Assembly: GCF_002305855.1 (NCBI RefSeq)
Contig: NZ_CP022163.1
Span: forward strand, 4,526,292-4,590,291
Source: Melittangium boletus DSM 14713
GTDB taxonomy: Bacteria; Myxococcota; Myxococcia; Myxococcales; Myxococcaceae
Direction: 5' to 3'
Length of the DNA: 64,000 nt
Part shown: positions 30,895-39,885 of the stretch, piece after piece
Layout of the letters: the number at the start of each line of letters is the position of its first letter
How positions within the stretch are numbered: position 1 is the stretch's first letter
Position numbers and translations under genes: made by a program
Notes under the pieces: model-generated
Told to the model about the DNA's origin: nothing
The model's input: the letters and a program-made list of their open reading frames with translations, nothing else
Databases searched by the model: none

Positions 30895-32130
30895 TCAGTC
30901 CACCGAGACTTCCAGCCGTTTCATGGCACGCATGAGGGGATGCGGCTCGAACTCCGGCTCGCCCACGAGCTTCATCTGGGGGAAGCGCCGCACGAGCGTT
31001 CCCACGACGAGGTCGAGCTCCAGCCGGGCCACGGCGGCGCCCAGGCAGAAGTGCTGGCCGCCTCCGAAGGCGATGGTCTGGCTCATGTCGCGGCCGATGT
31101 CGAAGCGCTCCGGCTCCGGGAACACCTCGTCATCGTGCAGCGCGGCGGGGATGTGGGGGATGACCATCTGGCCCTTGCGCAGCTTGACGCCGGCGAACTC
31201 CAGCTCCTCCTTGGCGAACCTGGGCACGCCCGTCTTGCCGAAGAGGTCGTAGCGCAGGCACTCCTCGATGGTGTTGCGGATGCGCGAGGGATCGGCGCGC
31301 AGCTTCTCGAGCTGCTCCGGATGCCGGAGCAGGGTGTACATCGCCCAGTTGGCCGCGTGCACCGTGGTGTCCGACCCGGCGGCGATCAACCCCTGGACCA
31401 GGGAGATCATCTCGACCTCGGACAGCTTGCTGCCGCCCTCCTGCGCGTTGATGAGCGTGGTGAGCAGATCATTCTCGAGCGGGTTGGCCCGGCGCGCCTC
31501 GATGACACCCCGGAGCATGCGCAGCCACCGGGGCATGGGGGCGATGAGCGAGAACATCTGCTCGATGTTGCTGAAGAGGATGGAGCTGCGGATCACCGCC
31601 AGACCGAACTCCCGGAACTCGCCGCGCAGGTCCTCGGGAATCTTGAGCATGTCGCTGATGACGTTGATGGGCAGCGGCTCGGTGATGGACGTGAGGCTGA
31701 ACCGGTTGCCGCTCGCGTGGGTGGCGATGAGGTCATCCACCGTCTGCTGGATTTCCCCCCGCATCCGCTCGGCCGCCCGGGGCGTGAAGGCGACGCTGAC
31801 GAGCTTGCGCACCCGGATGTGGTCGGCGTCGGACAGGCCGAAGAGGCCATTGTCCATGAGCTCCTTGTACTCGGCGTGCTCGGGAGGCCAGCTCGACTCC
31901 CGGGCGAACTCCCACGTGCGGTAGTCATTGCTGAAGCGGCGGTCGAAGAGGAGCGCCTTGACGTCCTTGTGCCGGGTGAAGACGACGGCATCTCCATGTG
32001 CGCGCCAGTTGTAGGCGGGTGCGTTCTCCCGCAGCCACCGGTAGGTGGGGTAGGGATTCTTGACGTAGGCGGGATCTTCCACATCGAGCGCGAAGTCGGG
32101 TCCGAACGATCGCTGGGTCTGCGGGCTCAT
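30895..32130 (-). CDS. Cytochrome P450 (second)
   Basis: Predicted 411 aa. The I-helix motif is GLIAAGSDTTVHAANW, ExxR is in IEECLRYD, and the haem loop is FGGGQHFCLGAAVARLE with the Cys ligand at 362. The short length, soluble N-terminus and AGSDTT are typical of bacterial class I P450s of secondary metabolism. It is unrelated in detail to the P450 1 kb to the left, and transcribed from the opposite strand. No redox partner is adjacent. Physiological substrate unknown. Confidence 0.96.
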   Translation of the reverse strand: MSPQTQRSFGPDFALDVEDPAYVKNPYPTYRWLRENAPAYNWRAHGDAVVFTRHKDVKALLFDRRFSNDYRTWEFARESSWPPEHAEYKELMDNGLFGLSDADHIRVRKLVSVAFTPRAAERMRGEIQQTVDDLIATHASGNRFSLTSITEPLPINVISDMLKIPEDLRGEFREFGLAVIRSSILFSNIEQMFSLIAPMPRWLRMLRGVIEARRANPLENDLLTTLINAQEGGSKLSEVEMISLVQGLIAAGSDTTVHAANWAMYTLLRHPEQLEKLRADPSRIRNTIEECLRYDLFGKTGVPRFAKEELEFAGVKLRKGQMVIPHIPAALHDDEVFPEPERFDIGRDMSQTIAFGGGQHFCLGAAVARLELDLVVGTLVRRFPQMKLVGEPEFEPHPLMRAMKRLEVSVD

Positions 32131-32249
32131 GGCTCTCCGGGAGGTGGGACGGGTTCGGCTCCGCGGACTCTAATGGATGGCCCCGCGCGGGGCAGGTGTC
32201 GTGACACCAGCCCGGAGCGAGTGCTCGACAGTGGGCGTTGATGCCAGGC

Positions 32250-33095
32250 TCAGAGGCCCGCCCAGATGAAGTCCAGGGTGGGCATGAAGTCGTTGCTGCG
32301 CACACGTTGGCGCTCGCTGTAGCCGTCCGCGCCCGTCACCAGCTTCGTGGCGCCCTGGTCCGCGTTGGCCCACATCGCGCCCAGCGTGACACGGCTGTGA
32401 CGGAAGACGGCGAGGTCGAACCCCACATGGGCGGTGACGAACAGCGGGGACATGGCCGCGATGGCGCCCACGTCCTGTCCGGACACGACGAGGTGTCCCT
32501 GGGAGCCGGTGACGTAGAGGTTGAGCTCTCCGCGCACGCGCAGGCGCTCGGTGAGGGCGTGGTCATACGCGCCGCCCACGCGCGTGCTCAGGCCGGTCAG
32601 GGGCGCCGCGAGCAGGAGCTCCAACGGGGTGGACATGAAGTTGAGCGGCGAGGCGTTGTGGGGGCCCAGCGCGATCCGGAAGGCCGCGTCCGCCTTGACG
32701 GTCCACACGCCGCGCCGGGATGCATCGCCGGACAGCACCAGACCCGCGCGGGGAATCAGCATCCAGCCGATGTCGTTGTCGCTCGTGGCCCACAGGGGGA
32801 AGAGGTAGCCCTTGGTCAGGCGCAGGGCGAACGTGGGCAGGCTCAGCCCGGCCTCGGTCGTCAGGCGCAAGGACGAGCGCAGCAGCGCGACGCGGGCGTT
32901 CGCGTTGGGCGCCACGAAGAAGGTGAGGGGATGGGTCTGGAACTCCACGCCGTCCATGGGCGAGAAGCGCAGGGGGTTGAACAGGCCCACGCTCCAGGAG
33001 CCGCGCGGGCCCACGTCCGCGGTGTCCCGGGCGGCCAGGGGCTGCGCGGTGACGAGGGTGCCGCTCAGCAGCACACACAGCAGCAGGGCCCTCAT
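32250..33095 (-). CDS. Exported beta-rich protein
   Basis: Predicted 281 aa from the ATG at 33095; longer in-frame starts lie inside the upstream gene. A cleavable signal peptide is clear (MRALLLCVLLSGTLVTAQPLA). The mature part alternates polar and apolar residues in strands and ends in aromatic FIWAGL, which suggests an outer membrane beta-barrel. No family recognised. Its ATG overlaps the stop of the upstream endonuclease-like gene (ATGA), so both are one operon. Confidence 0.85.
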   Translation of the reverse strand: MRALLLCVLLSGTLVTAQPLAARDTADVGPRGSWSVGLFNPLRFSPMDGVEFQTHPLTFFVAPNANARVALLRSSLRLTTEAGLSLPTFALRLTKGYLFPLWATSDNDIGWMLIPRAGLVLSGDASRRGVWTVKADAAFRIALGPHNASPLNFMSTPLELLLAAPLTGLSTRVGGAYDHALTERLRVRGELNLYVTGSQGHLVVSGQDVGAIAAMSPLFVTAHVGFDLAVFRHSRVTLGAMWANADQGATKLVTGADGYSERQRVRSNDFMPTLDFIWAGL

Positions 33096-34255
33096 GGCAG
33101 CCTCCAGGTTCCCGCGACGGGGGCATGGTCGGACAGCCGGAGCGCATCGCTTTGGACGCCAAGGCGCCCGGGTCCCTGGATGACGTCGGTGTCCGTCCAC
33201 ACCTCGCCCTTGCGGATGAAGAGGTAGTCGAGCGTGCGGTTCCAATCGCCGGGCACGCCCTGGTCGTTGAGCATGTCCGGGCCGAGGATGGAGTGCGTGA
33301 AGTAGCGCCGCTGGTTCTCCTCGCCCACGCCGTAGCGGCTCAGGGGGATGAACGGCTCGAAGTCGTCGTAGTACTGCTTCATGACGCTGGGGGTGTAGGG
33401 CGGCTGCTCGAAGTCGGTGCCGATGCTGCTCGCGCGCTCGTCCAGGAAGTGGGACAGCCGCAGCTTGCCCTCGCAGGACTCGGGCGTTCCCGGCGCCGCG
33501 CGCTCGTCGCACACCGGGGGCAGTTCGTTGAGATCTCCCCCGAGCACCCAGGGCAGCGTCTCCTCGCGCAGGGTGTCGTGAATCTGTTGGATGTGCGCCT
33601 GTTTGGTGCCGTCCTGATCATAGGCCTCGGTGTGCACCACGTACGCGGCGATCGTCCGGCCACCGCCCACGTCCACCTCGGCGCGGCCGATGGAGCGATT
33701 GAGGTAGAAGGTCTCCGTCAGCACGTCTTGATCCGTGCGGTCCTTCTGGCGGATGTGCTCGGCCTGGGTGATGGGGTAGCGCGAGAGGATGGCGTTGCCC
33801 ATGTCGATGCGGCCCACGCCCTCGGAGGGCACGTAGCGCGAGTCCCAGGCGGGCATGTAGGCCGCGTAGCGCAGGTTCGTGTTCTCCAGCAGGAAGCGCA
33901 CCTGGTCGATATAGGCGCTGCGCTTGGAGCCGACCTCGATCTCCTCCGCCATGAGGATGTCCGGGTCATACTCGCGGATGAGCGCCGCCACCTTGCCCAG
34001 GCAATCCGTCACCTCGGTGGGCGTCATCTGGACGCGGTCGCCCCAGAAGTCGAACCAGAAGTCGATGCGGCAGGCGCCGTATTTGACGTTCCACGCCATC
34101 ACCTTGAGCGCGGTGGGCTGGGCCACGGGCGCGGGGTGCTCGGTGTACGCCTTGAAACGAGGCACGTCCTCCCGGGTGAACTTCATGGGGTTGGCCACCC
34201 ATTCGCAGCCAGCCAGGAGGGGCAACAGGGAGAGGAGGAGGAGCGGTCGTCTCAT
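33092..34255 (-). CDS. Endonuclease/exonuclease/phosphatase-family lipoprotein
   Basis: Predicted 387 aa from the ATG at 34255 (a start at 34306 would add 17 residues). Lipoprotein leader LLPLLAGC. The DNase I-like/EEP fold is seen as VMAWNVKYG, DILMAEEIE (catalytic Glu), VLGGDLNE (Asp/Asn) and LSDHAPVAGTW (C-terminal SDH motif). Members include phospholipases, phosphatases and nucleases, so the substrate cannot be chosen. Its location is the periplasm or cell surface. It is coupled to the downstream beta-rich protein. Confidence 0.92.
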   Translation of the reverse strand: MRRPLLLLSLLPLLAGCEWVANPMKFTREDVPRFKAYTEHPAPVAQPTALKVMAWNVKYGACRIDFWFDFWGDRVQMTPTEVTDCLGKVAALIREYDPDILMAEEIEVGSKRSAYIDQVRFLLENTNLRYAAYMPAWDSRYVPSEGVGRIDMGNAILSRYPITQAEHIRQKDRTDQDVLTETFYLNRSIGRAEVDVGGGRTIAAYVVHTEAYDQDGTKQAHIQQIHDTLREETLPWVLGGDLNELPPVCDERAAPGTPESCEGKLRLSHFLDERASSIGTDFEQPPYTPSVMKQYYDDFEPFIPLSRYGVGEENQRRYFTHSILGPDMLNDQGVPGDWNRTLDYLFIRKGEVWTDTDVIQGPGRLGVQSDALRLSDHAPVAGTWRLP

Positions 34256-34348
34256 TCGGCGGCGATGGTAGAATCGCTGATGCGTGAAAGCGATAACGCA
34301 CCGCATGGCGGCGGTGCGTCATCGCCTCGGCTCCCTCCGCTCGGGGGA

Positions 34349-35044
34349 CTACTTCTTCTCGCTGAGCGCCGAGATGACCTCGCGCGCCGTGGCGGCGGAC
34401 GACGCCGGGTTCTGCCCGGTGATGAGCCGCCCATCACGCACCGCGAAGCTGCTCCACATCGGGCCGGACTCGTAGCGCGCACCGAGCTCGCGCAGCCGGG
34501 TCTCCAGGGGGAAGGGCACGATGGCGTCGAACTTCGCCGCCTTCTCCTCCGCGTTGCTGAAGGCCGCCAGGCGCTTGCCGTTCACGAGCGGCTTGCCGTC
34601 CGGACCCTTGACACCCACCAGTGCCGCCGGCCCGTGGCAGACCGCCGCGACCACCGAGCCCCGGGCGTAGCCCTTCGAGAGCAACTGGTGCAGGGGGGCG
34701 TGCTTCGCCAGGTCCCACATCACGCCGTGCCCGCCCACCACGAAGTAGGCGTCGTAGGTGTCCTTCACGTCCGCGAGCACGAGCGTGTTGCCGAGCTTCT
34801 TCGCCGCCTCGGCGTCGGCGAGGAAGGCCTTCGTGGCCTCGGAAGGCTCATTCTCGCTGCGCGGGTCCACCGGCGCCTTGCCTCCGAGCGGCGAGGCGAT
34901 GTCCACCTGGGCTCCAGCCTGGGTGAACTCCTCATAGGGTGCGGCGAGCTCCTCCAGCCAGAAGCCCGTCTTCTCCCCGGTGCTGCCGAACTGCGAGTGG
35001 CTGGTGACGATCAGCAGGATCTTCACGGCGGTCAGGACCTTCAT
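34349..35044 (-). CDS. DJ-1/PfpI-family protein
   Basis: Predicted 231 aa, starting at the ATG at 35044. The nucleophile elbow is VVAAVCHGPAAL, with VVGGHGVMWD and SNAEEKAA around it; this is the type 1 glutamine amidotransferase-like/DJ-1 class (Hsp31-like by length). Roles include glyoxalase III activity, deglycation and stress response. It is divergent from a LysR gene with a 105-bp intergenic region, so it is the probable LysR target. Confidence 0.93.
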   Translation of the reverse strand: MKVLTAVKILLIVTSHSQFGSTGEKTGFWLEELAAPYEEFTQAGAQVDIASPLGGKAPVDPRSENEPSEATKAFLADAEAAKKLGNTLVLADVKDTYDAYFVVGGHGVMWDLAKHAPLHQLLSKGYARGSVVAAVCHGPAALVGVKGPDGKPLVNGKRLAAFSNAEEKAAKFDAIVPFPLETRLRELGARYESGPMWSSFAVRDGRLITGQNPASSAATAREVISALSEKK

Positions 35045-35130
35045 GGTGTGTGACTCCCTCACGGCCTGTTCGGGCCGGGTTGATGGACCCAGGAGTACCC
35101 GTTGGGCGGACACAAGAAAACCGAGGGGGT

Positions 35131-35147
35131 CTTCACATAAGATGAAG
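35131..35147. promoter_or_regulatory. Candidate LysR-binding dyad between DJ-1 and lysR genes
   Basis: The dyad CTTCA-N7-TGAAG (35131-35147) lies just before the lysR ATG (35150) and within the divergent promoter region. Its arms fit a T-Nx-A LysR-type box. It overlaps where an autoregulating LysR protein would block its own start. Tentative; no promoter elements were proven. Confidence 0.35.
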
Positions 35148-35149
35148 CC

Positions 35150-36070
35150 ATGCTTGGCAATCACGAAGCGCTCTGGACTCTCTGGGAGGTGAGCCGGGCG
35201 GGAACCCATGCCGCCGCGGCCGCGCGCCTGGGCATCACGGCGTCCGCCGTGGGACAGCAGCTCAAGGCGTTGGAGCGGGGCGTGGGCGCGGTGTTGTTCG
35301 AGCGGGTGGGGCGCCGGTCGCGGCTCACGCCCGCGGGAGTGGCGCTCGTCGAGCAGCTGGGGAAACACCTGCCCGCCCTGGACGCGGCGCTGGAGGAGGC
35401 GTCCGAGGCCCAGCGCGCGGTGCGCGGCGAGGTCTCCCTGGGCGGGCCCTGGCCTTTCTTCAGGTACTGGCTCCGCCCGCGCCTGCCCGTGCTGATGGAG
35501 CGCCACCCGGAGCTGCGGCTGGACGTTCGCTTCGACGTGCCGAGCCGGGTGGTGCGGCGGCTCCTGGAGGGCGAACTGGATCTGGGCATCATCGGCCTCC
35601 TGCCCGAGGAGCCCGGCCTGGAGGTGCGGCCCGTGGCGCAGGAGGGCTTCGTGGCGGTGGCCGCGCCCGCCTACCTGCGGCGGTGGGGGACGCCTCGGAG
35701 CGCCCGGGACTTCGGGGCCCATCGCTTCATCGCGTTCGACGCCGACCTGGCGATGCTGGGCCCGTGGTGGCGCGCGGCCTTTGGCGCGAAGGAGCCCCTG
35801 CCCGCGAAGGTGGTGTGCCGCATCGCGAACCTGGACGAGATGCTGGCGCTGGTGGAGGCGGGCGTGGGTCTCGCGGTGCTGCCCGACTATCTGGTGCGAC
35901 CCGCGGTGCTCGCGGGCCGGGTCGTGACGCTCGAGCCGGAGGCGGGCCGGCGCTCCTCGCGGCGTCCCCGGGGCACCTTGTGGGTGGCGTGGCGCCGGAC
36001 CGCGGCCCCCACGGCGCGCTTCCTCGCGGTGCGCGACTGGCTCCTGGAGGGTGTGGGAGCCGGACCTTGA
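35150..36070 (+). CDS. LysR-family transcriptional regulator
   Basis: Predicted 306 aa. The HTH is at residues about 5-62: WTLWEVSRAGTHAAAAARLGITASAVGQQLKALE, then LFERVGRRSRLTPAG. The substrate-binding domain follows (GEVSLGGPWPFFRYWLRPRLP, ELDLGIIGLL). It probably controls the divergent DJ-1 gene. The stop (36068-36070) abuts the stop of the opposing Mut7-C gene with no gap. Confidence 0.95.
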   Translation: MLGNHEALWTLWEVSRAGTHAAAAARLGITASAVGQQLKALERGVGAVLFERVGRRSRLTPAGVALVEQLGKHLPALDAALEEASEAQRAVRGEVSLGGPWPFFRYWLRPRLPVLMERHPELRLDVRFDVPSRVVRRLLEGELDLGIIGLLPEEPGLEVRPVAQEGFVAVAAPAYLRRWGTPRSARDFGAHRFIAFDADLAMLGPWWRAAFGAKEPLPAKVVCRIANLDEMLALVEAGVGLAVLPDYLVRPAVLAGRVVTLEPEAGRRSSRRPRGTLWVAWRRTAAPTARFLAVRDWLLEGVGAGP

Positions 36071-36793
36071 TTAGGAGGCGGGGACGGCGTCGCGCAGCGC
36101 GTCGATGACGGCGAGCATGCGCGTGTGGTGGGTGCCGGCCCAGAAGACGCGAGGACACCCGGTGCAGCGCTGGAAGCGGGTGTGCAGGGCGAGCACGCGC
36201 TCGGGGACGTGTCCTCGCACCTGCTCCGGGGTGGCGTCGATGAGTGGCGCGTTGCAGGCGATGCACCGGGAGAAGGGCCGCATGCACGCGGTGAGGCGGT
36301 AGCGCCGCGCCACCTCGACGAGCTGCCGCGAGGGATTCGTCTCCCGGGGGAAGTAGCCGTACTCCACCTCGGAGCGCTTGAGCACACCCAGGTCCCGGGT
36401 GAGCAGGATGCGCCGCTCGTCCCGGGAGCGCCGGGCCAGCACGTCATCGGCGAAGTCATTGCGCCACTCGGTGTCGAAGCCGAGCATGCGCAACAGGCCC
36501 GCGAGCCGTCCGAGCCCCACGTCGAGCAGGAAGCGGGGCTCCGGGGGTTCGTGGAGCGGGGTGTGGGGAGGATGGACGTCGATTCGCTGGCCGGGCTGGA
36601 CCCGGTGGGAGAAGTCCACCGCCCGCCCGTCCACCCGTACCACGTCCACCTCGGGGTGCGGAGGGCCGAGCGATTCGATGAGGTCCTTCACCGAGCAGGG
36701 GCCCGGGAGGGGGTGGAGGAACGAGGTGCCGCGCCGCTCGGGGGCCAGGAAGTCATTGAGGCCGCCGTGGAAGCGCAGCGTGACGGCGTTCAC
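36071..36793 (-). CDS. Mut7-C RNase-domain protein with ubiquitin-like N-terminus
   Basis: Predicted 240 aa from a GTG at 36793 that overlaps the stop of the preceding gene (GTGA). Residues 1-80 fit a Mut7-C ubiquitin-like domain (VTLRFHGGLNDFL, VKDLIESLG, VQPGQRIDVHPP). From residue about 90 is a PIN-like RNase: FLLDVGLGRLAGLLRMLGFDTEW, RRILLTRDLGVLKR, then the zinc pairs RCIACNAPL and RCTGCPRVFW. Mut7-C proteins are predicted RNases. The two domains fused in this order are known in bacteria; activity is inferred. Converges with the LysR gene. Confidence 0.9.
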   Translation of the reverse strand: MNAVTLRFHGGLNDFLAPERRGTSFLHPLPGPCSVKDLIESLGPPHPEVDVVRVDGRAVDFSHRVQPGQRIDVHPPHTPLHEPPEPRFLLDVGLGRLAGLLRMLGFDTEWRNDFADDVLARRSRDERRILLTRDLGVLKRSEVEYGYFPRETNPSRQLVEVARRYRLTACMRPFSRCIACNAPLIDATPEQVRGHVPERVLALHTRFQRCTGCPRVFWAGTHHTRMLAVIDALRDAVPAS

Positions 36794-37176
36794 GGCGCGG
36801 GAGGATCCGAGGGCCTTGGTCCCTTGTGCCGCAGCCGGCGGATGATCCGGTCGATGAAGGGCGTGATGACGAAGGTGAGGGCGACGCGGGGAATCTGGGT
36901 CGCCTTGTAGATGAGGTAGGCCCCGGCGAAGGCCCCCACGGAGCCCTCGGCGCTCTTCACCTTGAAGCCCGCGCGGATGAGCGCCATGAAGCACAGGAAG
37001 AAGAGGGCGCAGGACACGATGTGCACGACAATGGCCAGCATGCCGTAGCGCGCCAGGAACTCCTTGAAGCGCGCCATGTACCGGTCGTAGCGCTCCTTGA
37101 GGGTGAGCGGAGGTTTGGAGGTCTCGTCGGGAGTCGGTGTCACGGGCGGCTCAACAGTCTCCATTGTGTACACCAT
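36790..37176 (-). CDS. Small membrane protein, FAM210/DUF1279-like
   Basis: Predicted 128 aa; the ATG at 37164 (METVEPPV) is an equally good start. After a Pro/Thr-rich N-terminus comes LKERYDRYMARFKEFLARYG, then a membrane helix (VVHIVSCALFFLCFMALI) and a second weaker apolar stretch (FAGAYLIYKATQIPRVALTF), ending in basic residues. The layout RYG plus helix plus amphipathic tail is that of DUF1279/FAM210 proteins, whose bacterial role is unknown. Coupled to the Mut7-C gene by a GTGA overlap. Confidence 0.8.
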   Translation of the reverse strand: MVYTMETVEPPVTPTPDETSKPPLTLKERYDRYMARFKEFLARYGMLAIVVHIVSCALFFLCFMALIRAGFKVKSAEGSVGAFAGAYLIYKATQIPRVALTFVITPFIDRIIRRLRHKGPRPSDPPAP

Positions 37177-37276
37177 GCCGCACTTCGCGCCGGGCGGCGA
37201 GTCAGCCCGCTCGCTGACCGGGCATTGGCGGGTGGATTGTCAGAATCCGGGCGGGCGGGGTAGAGGTGGGGGACTC

Positions 37277-37897
37277 ATGGCGAATCGTTTTCGTGTCCTT
37301 CTCCTCGTGGGCCTCGCGACGCTCGCCGTCGACCAGGTGACCAAGTATCTGGCGGTGTCCCGTCTGACCGAGGCCCTGGATGGGCGCTCGGGTCTGGCGC
37401 GGCTCGAGGGCTTCGTGTCCGAGCGCAACCTGGACAATGAGCCGCCCGTGGAAGGCGCCTTCCGGCGCTCCACCCGGCCCTACCGCTTCATCGAGGACTA
37501 CTGGCATTTCCGCTACGTGGAGAATCCCGGGGCCGCCTGGGGGCTCTTCGCCTCGCTGCCGGAGAACGTGCGCCGGCCCTTCTTCCACCTGGTGAGCCTG
37601 GTGGCGCTCGGCTTCATCTTCCACATGTACCGCCAGCTGGAGCCCAACCAGACGCGGGTGCGCTGGGCCCTGGCGCTCGTCACGGGCGGGGCGCTGGGCA
37701 ACTTCGTGGATCGGCTGATGCGGGGCTATGTCATCGACTTCATCGACTGGCACTGGCGCAACCAGCCCGGCATGCGGTGGCCGACCTTCAACGTGGCCGA
37801 CGCGGCCATCTGCGTGGGGGTGGGGCTGCTCCTGCTGGACTCGTTCCAGCCGCGCCGGTCCGTGGAATCCGTGACGCCAGGGGGGCAGGTGGTGTAA
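37277..37897 (+). CDS. lspA: Lipoprotein signal peptidase II, copy 1
   Basis: Predicted 206 aa inner-membrane aspartyl protease removing signal peptides from diacylglycerated prolipoproteins. Four hydrophobic helices are visible, with AVDQVTKYLAV in the first, VENPGAAWGL, the catalytic region GGALGNFVDRLMRGYVIDFI and FNVADAAICVGVGLLL, so both catalytic Asp residues are present. A longer loop (residues about 40-75) than in Escherichia coli LspA is inserted after helix 1. The ATG is at 37277; a longer upstream frame has no coding merit. The start of a three-gene cluster with a second lspA and lgt. Confidence 0.95.
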   Translation: MANRFRVLLLVGLATLAVDQVTKYLAVSRLTEALDGRSGLARLEGFVSERNLDNEPPVEGAFRRSTRPYRFIEDYWHFRYVENPGAAWGLFASLPENVRRPFFHLVSLVALGFIFHMYRQLEPNQTRVRWALALVTGGALGNFVDRLMRGYVIDFIDWHWRNQPGMRWPTFNVADAAICVGVGLLLLDSFQPRRSVESVTPGGQVV

Positions 37898-37908
37898 GCC
37901 GCCAGCCC

Positions 37909-38532
37909 GTGCCCCGCAAATACCTTCTCCTTGTCCTGGTGGCGCTCGGCGTCATCGTCCTCGATCAGTGGACGAAGTACCTCGTCGTGCGCGAGCTCAC
38001 CACGCGCTTCGATGACCGGCCCACGCTGGGCGAGCGGTTGTCGGCCATGTACGGCGAGCCGCCCCCTCAGGGCGTCTATGGCCTGCACTACCGGCCCAAG
38101 CGCGCCATCGAGATCCTCCCCGAGTTCTTCCGCCTGCGCTACGCGGAGAACCCGGGCGCCGCCTGGGGCCTGTTCCGCACCCTGCCGCCCAACGTGCGCG
38201 GGCCGCTCTTCCATGTGGTGAGCCTGGCCGCCGTGGTGTTCATCACCTGGTATTTCAGCAAGCTCAGCGGGAAGGATCCCCAGGAGCGCTGGGCGTTGTG
38301 GGGGCTGCCGCTGGTGCTCGGCGGGGCCATTGGCAACTACATCGACCGCATCGCCCGGGCCTTCGTCATCGACTTCCTCGAGGCGCACTGGCACGACAAG
38401 GTGGCGTGGCCCTCCTTCAACGTGGCGGACTCCGCCATCGTGGTGGGCGTGGGTCTGCTGCTGGTGGACGCCTTCGTGCGCAAGGAAGTCCCCAAGAAGG
38501 ATGCGCCGAGCGCGGCGGACGCCCGTTCCTGA
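37909..38532 (+). CDS. lspA: Lipoprotein signal peptidase II, copy 2
   Basis: Predicted 207 aa, starting at a GTG at 37909, 11 bp after the first lspA. It is clearly related to copy 1 (VLDQWTKYLVV, AENPGAAWGLFRTLPPNVRGP, GGAIGNYIDRIARAFVIDFL, FNVADSAIVVGVGLLLVD) with both catalytic Asp residues intact, and has the same long loop after helix 1. Both copies are therefore likely active. Myxobacteria are known to carry several lspA genes, some serving resistance to the LspA inhibitor myxovirescin (antibiotic TA). Whether this copy is housekeeping or resistance cannot be told from sequence. Confidence 0.94.
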   Translation: MPRKYLLLVLVALGVIVLDQWTKYLVVRELTTRFDDRPTLGERLSAMYGEPPPQGVYGLHYRPKRAIEILPEFFRLRYAENPGAAWGLFRTLPPNVRGPLFHVVSLAAVVFITWYFSKLSGKDPQERWALWGLPLVLGGAIGNYIDRIARAFVIDFLEAHWHDKVAWPSFNVADSAIVVGVGLLLVDAFVRKEVPKKDAPSAADARS

Positions 38533-38538
38533 GGCCCC

Positions 38539-39849
38539 ATGCTCCCCGTCATCATCCACTTCACCTTCACCTCGCTCTGGTCGCAGATCCTCCTGTACGG
38601 CGTGGCGCTCGCCGCGGTGGTGTCCATCGCCTACAACGGCTGGCGGGGCGCCGAGGGCAAGGACGGCGAGGCCGCGCCGCCTTCGTCCGAGCAGCGGTGG
38701 TACCGGGCGTTCGGCTACGGGGCGGTGGCGGTGGTGCTGGCGGGGTTCGGCTTGCGCTACGCCCTGCCCGCGAGCGCCATTCCCGGGGGGCGGGGTGAGG
38801 GCATCCCCATCCACACCTATGGGGTGATGCTGGCCTCGGGTTTCCTGATGGCGGTGACGGTGGCCTCGCGGCTGGCCCAGGAGGAGTGGCGTCGGCTCAC
38901 GTGGGTGGCGGACGCACAGGGCGGTGGCGAGTGGGTGGACACCGAGGGTCCGCGCAAGCGCGAGGCGGTGTTGGACCTGGCCTTCTACGTGCTCGTGGGG
39001 GGGCTGGTGGGCAGCCGCGTGCTCTACGTGCTCGTCAACTGGAAGGACTACACGCGGGATTGGACGCAGGTGTTCTCGCTGGGCGGGGGGCTCGTGTTCT
39101 ACGGCGGCCTCATCGGCGCGGGGATCGCGGCCTTTGTCTTCGCGCGTCAAAACGGCATGGACTTCCTGCGGCTGGCGGATCTGGCCCTCCCCACGGTGTC
39201 GCTCGGCCAGTGCCTGGGCCGGTTGGGGTGCTTTTCCGCCGGGTGCTGCTGGGGGGATGTGTGCGCGGCCGGTGCGCGCTTCGCGGCGCGTTTTCCCGGA
39301 GGGGCGCTCGCCCAGGATTTGTTCGGCCGGATCAGCGGCTCCTCCAGCCTCGCCTTCCAGTCCCAGGCGCAGGACGCGCGCTATGTGGTGGAGTCCACCG
39401 GCCACATTCTCCACCACGCGGCCCCGGGCGCGGTGCGCATCTCCGAGTGGGTCGCGCGGCACGGCACGACCTTGCCGGTCTACCCCACGCAAATCTACGA
39501 GTCCGTGGGCCAGCTCGTCCTCTTCGGGGTGCTTCTGTACGCGCGCCGCTTCCGGCGCTTCCACGGGCAGATCTTCTGCCTGTGGCTGATGTGCTACGCG
39601 GTGCTGCGCACCACGGTGGAGCTCTTCCGGGGGGACACCGAGCGGGGCACCCTGCACGGTCTGCTGGAGTCCCTGGGGGCCTCCCGGATGGCGGAGGCGG
39701 TGCCCCTGGAAGCCTGGTTCAATATTTCGACCAGCCAGTTCATCTCCCTGTGCATGTTCACCTTTGGCGCGACTTTGCTGTACCGGCGGATCCGCCAGGC
39801 GGGCGAGTCGGCTGGCGTGGGGCCGACGCCCAGTCCCGCCCGAGGTTGA
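38539..39849 (+). CDS. lgt: Prolipoprotein diacylglyceryl transferase
   Basis: Predicted 436 aa membrane protein, longer than the roughly 290 aa of most Lgt, with extra loops around residues 115-150 and 250-310. Characteristic parts are IPIHTYGVMLASGF, LVGSRVLYVLVNW, GGGLVFYGGLIGAGI, LGQCLGRLGCFSAGCCWG (where most Lgt have GRIGNF) and PVYPTQIYES. It adds diacylglycerol to the lipobox Cys, the step before LspA. It lies 6 bp after the second lspA, so the cluster covers two successive steps of lipoprotein maturation, fitting a genome with many lipoproteins. Confidence 0.93.
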   Translation: MLPVIIHFTFTSLWSQILLYGVALAAVVSIAYNGWRGAEGKDGEAAPPSSEQRWYRAFGYGAVAVVLAGFGLRYALPASAIPGGRGEGIPIHTYGVMLASGFLMAVTVASRLAQEEWRRLTWVADAQGGGEWVDTEGPRKREAVLDLAFYVLVGGLVGSRVLYVLVNWKDYTRDWTQVFSLGGGLVFYGGLIGAGIAAFVFARQNGMDFLRLADLALPTVSLGQCLGRLGCFSAGCCWGDVCAAGARFAARFPGGALAQDLFGRISGSSSLAFQSQAQDARYVVESTGHILHHAAPGAVRISEWVARHGTTLPVYPTQIYESVGQLVLFGVLLYARRFRRFHGQIFCLWLMCYAVLRTTVELFRGDTERGTLHGLLESLGASRMAEAVPLEAWFNISTSQFISLCMFTFGATLLYRRIRQAGESAGVGPTPSPARG

Positions 39850-39885
39850 TATGGGCGCGCGTCTTGGGGACACTCGGGGGTGCCC

